Shown: piece after piece, positions 28,117 through 38,148 of the stretch | Layout of the letters: the number at the start of each line of letters is the position of its first letter | How positions within the stretch are numbered: position 1 is the stretch's first letter | Assembly (NCBI RefSeq): GCF_030699305.1 | Contig: NZ_JAUYNB010000008.1 | Location: 62,001 to 126,000, forward strand | DNA from: Novosphingobium sp. | GTDB lineage: Bacteria; Pseudomonadota; Alphaproteobacteria; Sphingomonadales; Sphingomonadaceae | Length of the DNA: 64,000 nt | Reading direction: 5' to 3' | Translations under genes and position numbers: made by a program | The notes under the pieces: model-generated | What the model was told of the DNA's origin: nothing | The model's database searches: none | The model's input: the letters and a program-made list of their open reading frames with translations, nothing else

Positions 28117-29205
28117 TCAGGCGGCCTCGTTCTGCGCTGCGCTGTGGTGGGCGATCAGGCGATCGGCCCAGTAGGAACGGTTGCCCAGATTGACCGCCAG
28201 CAGCCGCTCACGGCGATAGAAGAAGTGGCAGTTGGCTTCCTGGGTGTAACCAATCCCGCCATGCACCTGCAGGTTTTCACGCGCGCCCATTTCCAGCGCG
28301 GCGCTGGCGCTGAGCCGCGCGGCGGCGGCGGCGGCAGGCAAGTCAGCCGGTGCTTCGCCGGCCGCCCAGCCTGCATAGAACGCGTTGGAACGCGACAGTT
28401 CGACTTGCACCGCAAGGTCGGCCAGCTTGTGCTTGATCGCCTGATAGGATGCCAGTTGACGCCCGAAAATCTGGCGGTCCTGCGCATAGTCGCGGGCCAT
28501 GGTGAGGCAGGCCTCGGCCGCGCCGGTTGCCTCGAACGCGGCTTGCACGGCGGCGCGGTCAAACAGCGTTTCCGGCGTGCCCGGTCCGGCCAGCAGCTCT
28601 GCCCCGGCCCCGGCAAAGTCGATCCGGTAGTGGCTGCGCAGCTGGTCGAAACTGGCCAGCTTGGTCCGCGTGACGCCCGGTTGATCCAGCCGGACCAGCA
28701 CCAGTCCGGCACCTGTCAGCACCGCCGCCACACTGGCGATGCCCGCATCGGCCACCGGGGTCTTGGTCCCGGTCAGCCTGCCATCCGCAAACACCGCGCC
28801 GCGCGCCAGCGCCGGTCCCGGCCCTTCGGCGTAAGCAAAGGTGCCGACCACTTCGCCGCTGGCCAGCTTGGGCAGCCATTCGGCCTGCTGCGCCGCACTG
28901 CCCGCCAGCCGGATCGCATCGGCGCACAGCACGATCGAGGAGAAGAACGGCACGGCGGCGTTGGCGCGGCCCAGTTCTTCGCTGATCACGCCCAGGTCCA
29001 GCTCGGTCATGCCCAGCCCGCCGACCGCTTCGGGAATGTTCGCCCCCAGAAAACCCATCGCGCCCAGTTCGCGCCACAGCGGTTCGTCCCATTCGGCGGC
29101 GCTGTCGATCAGGCCGCGCAAGTGATCGAACGGGGTGCGTTCGGCCAGCAAACCGCGGGCCTGTTCGGCCAGCATTTTCTGTTCATCGGAAAGGTCGAAA
29201 TTCAT
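28117..29205 (-). CDS. Acyl-CoA dehydrogenase family protein
   Basis: MNFDLSDEQKMLAEQARG; RQIFGRQLASYQAIKHKLADLAV; VHGGIGYTQEANCHFFYRR. Confidence 0.92.
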   Translation of the reverse strand: MNFDLSDEQKMLAEQARGLLAERTPFDHLRGLIDSAAEWDEPLWRELGAMGFLGANIPEAVGGLGMTELDLGVISEELGRANAAVPFFSSIVLCADAIRLAGSAAQQAEWLPKLASGEVVGTFAYAEGPGPALARGAVFADGRLTGTKTPVADAGIASVAAVLTGAGLVLVRLDQPGVTRTKLASFDQLRSHYRIDFAGAGAELLAGPGTPETLFDRAAVQAAFEATGAAEACLTMARDYAQDRQIFGRQLASYQAIKHKLADLAVQVELSRSNAFYAGWAAGEAPADLPAAAAAARLSASAALEMGARENLQVHGGIGYTQEANCHFFYRRERLLAVNLGNRSYWADRLIAHHSAAQNEAA

Positions 29206-29214
29206 AGCGCGTCC

Positions 29215-30582
29215 TTAATCGGAAATCGTCTCGTACCAGGTCGTCGCCAGCGCCCCCATGGCATCGGCCATGATCGCGGTTTCGCGCGTGACGCGGTTGT
29301 GGCAGGCTTGCGCGGCGGCGGAAAAGTCTACCGCATCGGCCGCAATCGCCTCGGCCAGCGCGGTCCGCGCGCCCGCCAGCGAGGCCGGAGCACCGGGCAG
29401 CAGCGCCTTGATCTCGGCGAGTTCCGCCGCGTCATAGGCCGCGCCGTGGCTCGCGCGGTTCCGCCAGAACTTGACCAGCCGCGCCAGTTCCTTGGCCTTG
29501 GCCGCAGCGCGCTGGCTGGTCAGGCCGGGGACGATTTCATCCCGCAAGTCGGCCAGCGCAGTCGCAAAGAACCGGTCGGTCCAGTCAGGCTGGCAATCGG
29601 GCAGGACCGGATCGGTCAGCGCGATACCCGCCAGTTCCGCCACCGAGCGCACGATCACCCGCTTGTGCATGGTCCCGAACAACAGCGCCGTGCCGGTGCC
29701 GCCGCTGCTGGCATCCGCAGCGCTGGCCGAAGCCGCGCTGGCGACCGAGAAGCCCAGCTGGAAATAGAGCCGATGAAACTTCACCCGCGCCACATCGACC
29801 GGCGTGCCGCTGGCCGCTTCATAGGCCGCGAACACATCGCGCATCGGTACGAACGGCTGGATCAGGCTGCGCACCCAGATTTGCGCCAGATCCTCCATCG
29901 GGTCGCCCAGATGGCTCAGCTCCCAATCGACCAGCACGGTCACGCGGTTGTCTTCGAACAGGAAGTTGCCGGGACCGGCATCGCCGTGCAGCACCACCGA
30001 TGGCCCGCGATCTTCGGGAATGTTGTCGGCCAGCCAGCTCAGCGCCAGCTGATAGATCGGGTCGGCCCCGTGGGCCAGATTGAGGCGGCGCAGTTCGGCG
30101 ATCTTGGCGCGGATTCGCAAGGCGGGCGGTTCGCTGGCCTCGCCCAGCGCCGCCAAGGCCGGATGGCTGGCATCGACCCGGTGCAATGCAGCCAGCTGGC
30201 CGACGAAGTCCTGCGCCAGCGCGGCCTTGTCCTCAGCCTGCGGAAACCGGTCATTGCCGGTCACAAAATCGCTCAGCAGCGCCAGATGCGATGGAAATGC
30301 GCCAACCAGCCCTGCCGCTTTCACGCCCGAATCGGCCAGCGGCCCGGACAGCGCCGCCAGAATGGCCGTCTCGCGCTGAAAGAACGCCAGCCGTGAGGCA
30401 TCGCCCGCGCGGGCATCCCACGCCAGATAGCAGCGCCGCTCGGCCCCGTCGGGATAGCGCAGCGTTACCTCTGCGCCCTGCCGCGACGCGCCGCCGCCAC
30501 CGCGCGCTTGCTCAGCGGCGATGACACAGCCAGTCTGCTGTTCTACCTCTGCCCGTAAATCGGCAGGGATTGCGCTTGCCAT
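29215..30582 (-). CDS. Phosphotransferase family protein (APH/ACAD10-N-terminal-like)
   Basis: HGDAGPGNFLFEDNRVTVLVDWELSHLGDPMEDLA kinase motifs. Confidence 0.88.
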   Translation of the reverse strand: MASAIPADLRAEVEQQTGCVIAAEQARGGGGASRQGAEVTLRYPDGAERRCYLAWDARAGDASRLAFFQRETAILAALSGPLADSGVKAAGLVGAFPSHLALLSDFVTGNDRFPQAEDKAALAQDFVGQLAALHRVDASHPALAALGEASEPPALRIRAKIAELRRLNLAHGADPIYQLALSWLADNIPEDRGPSVVLHGDAGPGNFLFEDNRVTVLVDWELSHLGDPMEDLAQIWVRSLIQPFVPMRDVFAAYEAASGTPVDVARVKFHRLYFQLGFSVASAASASAADASSGGTGTALLFGTMHKRVIVRSVAELAGIALTDPVLPDCQPDWTDRFFATALADLRDEIVPGLTSQRAAAKAKELARLVKFWRNRASHGAAYDAAELAEIKALLPGAPASLAGARTALAEAIAADAVDFSAAAQACHNRVTRETAIMADAMGALATTWYETISD

Positions 30583-30594
30583 CAGGTCATCCAG

Positions 30595-30613
30595 TTATAT
30601 AACTACGTTTAAC
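30595..30613. promoter_or_regulatory. Operator-like site 6 (TTATATAACTACGTTTAAC)
   Basis: Shared motif; divergent intergenic region 30583-30647. Confidence 0.7.
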
Positions 30614-30647
30614 AGCATTACACACTTGCGCCGGGAGAGAGTCAAGC

Positions 30648-31454
30648 GTGACCTACGATACTATCCTGTTCGATGTCGCCGATCATGTCGCGACCATCAC
30701 CATCAACCGCCCCGATGCGATGAACAGCTTCAACCGCCAGATGATGGACGATTTCGCCCGCGTCTGGCACGAAATTTCGTGGAACGACGACATCCACGTG
30801 TCCGTGCTGCGCGCCGCGCCGGGCCGGGCATTCTGCACCGGGGTCGATGTGAAAGGCGCGGTGGCGGGCGGCGATCAGCGTCCGGCGGTCGACCTCGACA
30901 ACGTCTGGCACTGCTTCGATCCGGGCGACCGGCTAGGCCCCAAGTCGATGCATTGCTGGAAGCCGATGATTTGCGCGGTCCACGGCATGGCCGCAGGCGG
31001 CGCGTTCTATTGGCTGAACGAGGCGGACATCATCATCGCGTCCGAAGACGCGACCTTCTTCGATCCGCACGTGACCTATGGCATGACCAGCGCGCTCGAA
31101 CCGATCGGCATGACCTACAAGATGCCGCTGGCCGACGTGCTGCGGATGGTGCTGCTCGGCAATGATGAGCGGATGAGTGCGGAATACGCCAAATCCATCG
31201 GGCTGGTCAGCGAAGTCGTTCCGCTGGACCGGCTGTGGGACCGCGCGCATGAAATGGCGCTGCAGATTGCGGCCAAGCCCCCGGCGGCCATCCAGGGTTC
31301 GATCAAGGCGATCTGGTCCAGCCTGGACATGCCCCGCTCGGTCGCGCTGGCCAACGCGCTGAAGTATCCGCAGATCGGCAATCCGGTGGGCGTGCCGCAG
31401 GTCGACCGCGCCGCGCTGATGGCCGACAAGGCCAAGAAATACACGATCCGTTGA
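30648..31454 (+). CDS. Enoyl-CoA hydratase/isomerase family protein
   Basis: ITINRPDAMNSFNRQM; GRAFCTGVDVKG; HGMAAGGAFYWLNEADIIIAS. Confidence 0.92.
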   Translation: MTYDTILFDVADHVATITINRPDAMNSFNRQMMDDFARVWHEISWNDDIHVSVLRAAPGRAFCTGVDVKGAVAGGDQRPAVDLDNVWHCFDPGDRLGPKSMHCWKPMICAVHGMAAGGAFYWLNEADIIIASEDATFFDPHVTYGMTSALEPIGMTYKMPLADVLRMVLLGNDERMSAEYAKSIGLVSEVVPLDRLWDRAHEMALQIAAKPPAAIQGSIKAIWSSLDMPRSVALANALKYPQIGNPVGVPQVDRAALMADKAKKYTIR

Positions 31455-31469
31455 TGCCGCGCTGATCCG

Positions 31470-32978
31470 ATGACCCACCCGCGTCTCCACGCCGCCGCCC
31501 ATCCGGACAAGCCCGCCGTCGTGATGTCAGACGGCTCTGGCGGGTTGACCTATGCCCAGCTGGAAGACCGGGCGAACCGGGGCGCGCAACTGCTGCGGTC
31601 GCTGGGCATCGCGGCGGGTGACACGATCGCCTTCTGGCTGCCCAACTGCCCGCAAGTGTATGAAATCTATTGGGCCGGGCAGCGCGCGGGCGTTTACATC
31701 ACGCCGATTGCGACCGCGCTGACCGCGGGTGAGGCGGACTATATCGTCGAGAATTCCGCCGCCCGGCTGCTGATCGCCGCGCCCGAGATTGCCGGGCTGG
31801 CCGATCTGCCGCCCCGCGCCGGGGTGACGCGGCTGACGCCCGCACAGTGGCGCGACGCGCTGGATGCGCAGCCGTCCGGGCCAATCGCGGATGAGGCGCC
31901 CGGCTTTCACATGGTCTATTCCAGCGGCACCACCGGGCGGCCCAAGGGCATCCGCCTGCCGCTGCCCACGGGCGCGGTCACGGCCAGCCACATGCTCGCC
32001 GATCAGCTGGCAAGCAGCTATGGGATCGGGCCAGACACGATCTACCTCTCGCCCGCGCCGCTCTATCACACCGCGCCGCTGGTCTATACCACCAGCGGCC
32101 AGAGGCTGGGTGCAACCGTGGTGGTGATGCCACGGTTCGAGCCTGAAGCCGCGCTGGCCGCGATTGAGCGGTTCGGCGTGACGGTGACCCAGATGGTGCC
32201 GACGATGTTCGTCCGCCTGCTGAAACTGCCCGCCGCAGTCCGCGCGCGGTATGACCTGTCCTCGCTCAAGGTGGTGGTCCACGCTGCCGCACCCTGCCCG
32301 GTGGAAATAAAGCGGCAGATGATGGAGTGGCTCGGCCCGATCATCCACGAATACTATGGCGGGTCCGAAGGCAACGGCTCGACCCGGATCGGGCCGGAAG
32401 AATGGCTGCGCAAGCCCGGATCGGTCGGCCAGGCGAGCTGGGGCACGGTCCATATCTGCGACGATGCCGGACACGAGCTGCCGACGGGCGAACCGGGGAT
32501 CGTCTATTTCGAAGGCGGCTGGGACTTCCAGTACCTGGGTGATGACGCCAAGACCCGCGACAGCCGCAACCCGCTGCACCCCACCTGGTCGGCGCTGGGC
32601 GATGTCGGCTATCTCGATGCAGACGGCTACCTGTTCCTGACCGACCGCAAAAGCTACATGATCATTTCGGGCGGGGTGAACATCTACCCGCAGGAAGTCG
32701 AAGACCTGCTGATCACCCATCCCAAAGTGGCCGATGCCGCCGTGATCGGCGTGCCCAATGCGGACTTTGGCGAGGAAGTGAAAGCGGTGGTCCAGCCGGC
32801 CAATCCAGCCGATGCCACGCCCGCGCTGGCCGAAGAACTGATCGCGTTCTGCAAGGCCCGGCTCAGCCCGATCAAGTGCCCGCGCTCGGTCGATTTCGAT
32901 CCGGCCCTGCCCCGGCTCGACAACGGCAAGCTGTACAAACGGCTGGTCAAGGATCGCTACTGGCCAAAGCCATCATGA
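31470..32978 (+). CDS. AMP-dependent acyl-CoA synthetase/ligase
   Basis: YSSGTTGRPKGIRLPL; GDVGYLDADGYLFLTDRKSYMIISGGVNIYPQEVE. Confidence 0.93.
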   Translation: MTHPRLHAAAHPDKPAVVMSDGSGGLTYAQLEDRANRGAQLLRSLGIAAGDTIAFWLPNCPQVYEIYWAGQRAGVYITPIATALTAGEADYIVENSAARLLIAAPEIAGLADLPPRAGVTRLTPAQWRDALDAQPSGPIADEAPGFHMVYSSGTTGRPKGIRLPLPTGAVTASHMLADQLASSYGIGPDTIYLSPAPLYHTAPLVYTTSGQRLGATVVVMPRFEPEAALAAIERFGVTVTQMVPTMFVRLLKLPAAVRARYDLSSLKVVVHAAAPCPVEIKRQMMEWLGPIIHEYYGGSEGNGSTRIGPEEWLRKPGSVGQASWGTVHICDDAGHELPTGEPGIVYFEGGWDFQYLGDDAKTRDSRNPLHPTWSALGDVGYLDADGYLFLTDRKSYMIISGGVNIYPQEVEDLLITHPKVADAAVIGVPNADFGEEVKAVVQPANPADATPALAEELIAFCKARLSPIKCPRSVDFDPALPRLDNGKLYKRLVKDRYWPKPS

Positions 32979-33002
32979 CCCGCACCCCGCTTTGGGAAGA
33001 AA

Positions 33003-33079
33003 TGGTGCGCCCGACGGGATTCGAACCCATGGCCCCCAGATTAGGAATCTGATGCTCTATCCTGCTGAGCTACGGGCGC
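33003..33079 (-). tRNA. tRNA-Arg (anticodon CCT), CCA encoded
   Basis: rc GCGCCCGTAGCTCAGCAGGATAGAGCATCAGATTCCTAATCTGGGGGCCATGGGTTCGAATCCCGTCGGGCGCACCA; complete cloverleaf, loop TTCCTAA. Confidence 0.95.
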
Positions 33080-33141
33080 GCCGCAGGTCTCATAGTCGGC
33101 GGGGGCAGTGGTTGGCAATTGGCTGGTTGGCCTGATGACGA

Positions 33142-33606
33142 TCAATTCAGCTTGTCCGGCGGTGCGACCGGAAATGGCAGGGGCAATACGGAAATGCCTT
33201 CCTCCACCAGCGCGCGGGCTTCGTCCGGTGTGGCCTGGCCGTGGACCAGTGCGGCGTCCTGCTCGCCATAGTGCATCGCCCGCGATACGTCGGCGAACTT
33301 GCCGCCGACCCACTTCGATTGCTTGAGCAGTTCGGCCTGCAATTCAGCCAGCTTGACGATGGCGGGATCAATCGCAGCCGGGGGGGCACCGGCCGCCAGC
33401 GGCTGGCCTGCCGCCGGGACTGTGCTGACCTGATTGCCCTTTTTCGGCACGGCCGGAGCCATCGGGGCTTTCGTCACCTGCGCAGAGCCGCATTGCGGGC
33501 AATCAACCAGACCCCGCCCGCGTTGCTCCTCAAAATCGGCGGACGAGGCAAACCAGCCTTCGAAATGGTGGCGATGCGGGGCACAGATCAGATCGAACAC
33601 GATCAT
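33142..33606 (-). CDS. DUF1178 family protein
   Basis: MIVFDLICAPHRHHFEGWFASSADFEEQRGRGLVDCPQCGS. Confidence 0.88.
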   Translation of the reverse strand: MIVFDLICAPHRHHFEGWFASSADFEEQRGRGLVDCPQCGSAQVTKAPMAPAVPKKGNQVSTVPAAGQPLAAGAPPAAIDPAIVKLAELQAELLKQSKWVGGKFADVSRAMHYGEQDAALVHGQATPDEARALVEEGISVLPLPFPVAPPDKLN

Positions 33607-34415
33607 GCGATTGGCCGCTTGTTGGCCAGCGCTGGCAGCTGGGTCCGCACCTCTGTCAGGCGCGCGGAATGAAGCTCGGCGAAGCCAAGCCCGGAAGCGC
33701 TGCCGCCCATATCCAGCAGCACCTCGCCCCATGGGTCGACGACCAGACTGTGGCCGTAGGTTTCACGGCCGTCCTCGTGGTGGCCAACTTGCGCCGCCGC
33801 GATCACGAATGCGCTGGCCTCAATCGCGCGGGCGCGTTGCAGGATATGCCAATGGGCCGCCCCGGTCGGGACGGTGAAGGCCGCCGGGATGGCGATGGCA
33901 TCGCATTGCAGCTGCCCCAGCGCTTCGAACAAGGCGGGAAACCGCAAGTCATAGCAGATCGCCAGCCCCAGCCGGCCGACCGGTGTCTGCACCGTTACCA
34001 CGCTGTCGCCGGGGGCATAGGCGTTCGATTCGCGCCAGCTTTCGCCCGTCGCCAGATCGACATCGAACATGTGGATCTTGTCATACCGCGCCGCGATTGC
34101 GCCGCTGGAATCGATCACGAAGCCGCGGTTGGCCCACCGCCCATCGGCGCCTTCCACGGCCAGACTGCCGATATGCACCCAGATCCCCGCGCGGGCGGCG
34201 GCATCGCGCACGGCTGCCAGCATCGGGCTGGCGGCTTCCGGCACGACATGGCGGCCACCGCGCGCGCGGTCACGGTCCAGCAGGCCCGACATTTCCGGGG
34301 TGAACAGCATCGCCGCGCCGCCCGCCGTCGCCGCCTTGACGGCGTCCACCATGGCGTTCGCGTTGGCGGCCGGGTCGATCCCCGATGTCATCTGGAACAG
34401 TGCGATCCGGGTCAT
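33603..34415 (-). CDS. Carbon-nitrogen hydrolase (nitrilase superfamily)
   Basis: MTRIALFQMTSGIDPAANA; AICYDLRFPALFEAL. Confidence 0.9.
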   Translation of the reverse strand: MTRIALFQMTSGIDPAANANAMVDAVKAATAGGAAMLFTPEMSGLLDRDRARGGRHVVPEAASPMLAAVRDAAARAGIWVHIGSLAVEGADGRWANRGFVIDSSGAIAARYDKIHMFDVDLATGESWRESNAYAPGDSVVTVQTPVGRLGLAICYDLRFPALFEALGQLQCDAIAIPAAFTVPTGAAHWHILQRARAIEASAFVIAAAQVGHHEDGRETYGHSLVVDPWGEVLLDMGGSASGLGFAELHSARLTEVRTQLPALANKRPIA

Positions 34416-34422
34416 GATGCGT

Positions 34423-34686
34423 CTATAGCGCCAACAGCGGGTCCAGCTTGCCCGCCCGGTCCAGCGCGTGCAGATCGTCACACCCGCCGATTGCCCGATC
34501 ATCGATCAGGATCTGCGGCACGGTCATCGCGCCGGGAACGCGTTCCTGCATCTCGGCCCGCCTGGGTCCGCCCAGAGTGATATCGTATTCAGTGTAGGAC
34601 ACGCCCTTGCCGTCCAGCAACGCTTTCGCCCGCACGCAATAAGGGCAGCCCCACTTGGTATAGATCTCGACCTTGGGCGTCGGCAT
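34423..34686 (-). CDS. grxC: Glutaredoxin 3
   Basis: VEIYTKWGCPYCVRAKALLDGKGV; TVPQILIDDRAIGGCDDLHALD. Confidence 0.93.
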   Translation of the reverse strand: MPTPKVEIYTKWGCPYCVRAKALLDGKGVSYTEYDITLGGPRRAEMQERVPGAMTVPQILIDDRAIGGCDDLHALDRAGKLDPLLAL

Positions 34687-34730
34687 GCACGGTCCTTCCG
34701 GTGTGACGCAGCGATGATTTCCGCGCGCCC

Positions 34731-34758
34731 CTTGAAAGCGCCGAGCGGTAACATATCT
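34731..34758 (+). promoter_or_regulatory. Sigma-32 (RpoH)-like promoter
   Basis: CTTGAAA then CATATCT; 17 nt between CTTG and CATAT; upstream of hsp20. Confidence 0.5.
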
Positions 34759-34798
34759 GGATTGCGGTGTCATGGTCCGCAAGGGGATGGCTCCGCTG

Positions 34799-34854
34799 GG
34801 AAGCGCCGGGTTCGGGCTTCCTGACAGGATCAGAATTGCTCATCGGAGGATTTT
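34799..34854 (+). promoter_or_regulatory. ROSE-like RNA thermometer in the hsp20 5'UTR
   Basis: Terminal hairpin GAAUUGCUC-AUCG-GAGGAUUUU masks the SD with UUGCU opposite AGGAU and a G-G mismatch; upstream hairpin GGAAGC...GCUUCC. Confidence 0.65.
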
Positions 34855-34857
34855 GCA

Positions 34858-35340
34858 ATGAACCGTTTCGATTTTACGCCCTATCGCCGCTCGATGGTTG
34901 GCTTCGACCGCCTGTTCGACCTGCTCGAAAACCATTCGCGGCTGAACAGCGGGGATAATTACCCCCCCTTCAACATCGAACGGCGCGGTGATGACGCCTA
35001 TCGCATCACGCTCGCCGTGGCGGGATTCAAACCCGCCGACATCGAAATCACCGCCCAGCAGAACCTGCTGGTCGTCCAGGGCCGCAAGGGCGATGAAACC
35101 CTGGCCGGGCAGTATCTGCATGTCGGCATTGCCCAGCGCGGGTTTGAGCGCCGGTTTGAACTGGCCGACTATGTGCGGGTGGACAGCGCCAATCTGGAAG
35201 ACGGGATGCTGGCGATCGATCTGGTGCGCGAAGTGCCCGAAGCGATGAAGCCCAAGTCCATCCCGGTCGGCACACAAAAGTCGCTGAGCGTGGTGCGCGA
35301 CGCCGACGTCGCCGCCGACACCGGCAGCGCCGCCGCCTGA
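34858..35340 (+). CDS. Hsp20 family small heat-shock protein (IbpA-like)
   Basis: DFTPYRRSMVGFDRLFDLLEN; YRITLAVAGFKPADIEI; RGFERRFELADYV. Confidence 0.93.
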   Translation: MNRFDFTPYRRSMVGFDRLFDLLENHSRLNSGDNYPPFNIERRGDDAYRITLAVAGFKPADIEITAQQNLLVVQGRKGDETLAGQYLHVGIAQRGFERRFELADYVRVDSANLEDGMLAIDLVREVPEAMKPKSIPVGTQKSLSVVRDADVAADTGSAAA

Positions 35341-35406
35341 TTCCCGGCAAGCCGTGATCTGGCGGGCGGCACTGCGCCAAAAACTGGTTCGAGGCTGAAA
35401 AATTGA

Positions 35407-35432
35407 GGGGCGGAACCTTGCGGTTCCGCCCC
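35407..35432. terminator. Strong hairpin downstream of hsp20
   Basis: GGGGCGGAACC-TTGC-GGTTCCGCCCC, perfect 11-bp stem; no clear U-tract. Confidence 0.55.
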
Positions 35433-35895
35433 CGCGATGCTTGCGCACCGCCCCGTCACAGCAATGATCGTCCGGGTCGCAGAAGACGATCAAGGCGCGA
35501 CAAGCACATAAACCAGGTGTGCCCACCAGCCCGGTCTGAAACTGATACCAGCTTATGCCGTAAATCCACCAAACAGTCCCGCATTAATCGCGGTTACCAT
35601 CCGGTTAGTGGCAAATTTATTCTTGCCACCAAGTCCTTAACGTCAAGCGGCAAGCTACCCTAGGGACAGGCCGGAAATCAGTTGTGACCAAAAGGTTGCC
35701 GGCAGGAAAGTTCTGTTCTGTGTGACCCAACCCGGCGTTGGCGCCGGTGTTGTTGCGAATCTCTCTTAACACCAATATCGCTACGGGCTTTCGCCATGGT
35801 CTGGCAAGATGTTTCTTTGGTTAGCATGAACTTGCAACCGATTGCGCACCGGATTTTCTGCAATCAGCCCGCACAAAGTCCTGCAGCTGCGCCGT

Positions 35896-37542
<1,647 letters not shown>

Positions 37543-37671
37543 TTAATCCGAACAAGGGGGACCGGGCAAGTCAGGCTTGCCACCAATCCACAGTTGAAAT
37601 GAACCACGCCAGCCGTTCGCGCGCGGCGGTCAACTGCCCCCGCGCGCGGTGTCAGCGCCTGGTCGTTTGGT

Positions 37672-38076
37672 TTACTGCTTGGTCGCGCTGCCCAGCGGGT
37701 CCACCGGAGCCGTCGAGGCCGGGGCAGGAGCCGGTGCCAGTGCGCCGCCGGGAGCCGGCTGCGCCGCCGCGCCCAACGGATCGACCGGCGCAGGAGCGAC
37801 CGGTGCAATCCCACGCTCAAGCGAGGTATCGAGTTCGCGGCTGGTGGTGGTGCCGACCGCCAGCACGGCCAGCACGATGCTGAGCACCACGAACAGCACG
37901 GCCAGCACTGCGGTCGAACGCGTGAGGAAATCCGCCGCGCCGCGCGCGGACATCAGCCCGGTCGGACTGCCGCCGACCCCCAGCCCGCCGCCTTCGGACT
38001 TCTGCATGAGAATGATCGCAACCAGCAATGCGGCTACGATCGCCTGGACGACGGTAAGGAAGATGAACAGGGACAT
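37672..38076 (-). CDS. secG: Preprotein translocase subunit SecG
   Basis: LTVVQAIVAALLVAIILMQKSEGGGLGVGGSPTGLMSARGAADFLTRSTA. Confidence 0.93.
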   Translation of the reverse strand: MSLFIFLTVVQAIVAALLVAIILMQKSEGGGLGVGGSPTGLMSARGAADFLTRSTAVLAVLFVVLSIVLAVLAVGTTTSRELDTSLERGIAPVAPAPVDPLGAAAQPAPGGALAPAPAPASTAPVDPLGSATKQ

Positions 38077-38148
38077 GGCTTTCCTGCGATAAACAGCAAT
38101 AGCGGCGCATCTAGGCGCGCGCGGGCCGGCTTGCAAGCCGCAGGCGGA

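Noticed and set aside
28105-30396. 763-aa plus-strand ORF
   Set aside because: Antisense to the ACAD and APH genes; low-complexity, Arg/Gln/His-rich translation.
35506-35524. Operator-like sequence CATAAACCAGGTGTGCC outside the catabolic cluster
   Set aside because: Partial match only, not near a plausible cluster gene; likely chance. Useful as a negative control for the motif.
35403-35663. 86-aa plus ORF after hsp20
   Set aside because: Starts next to the hsp20 terminator hairpin, Arg/Pro-rich, no recognisable domain.
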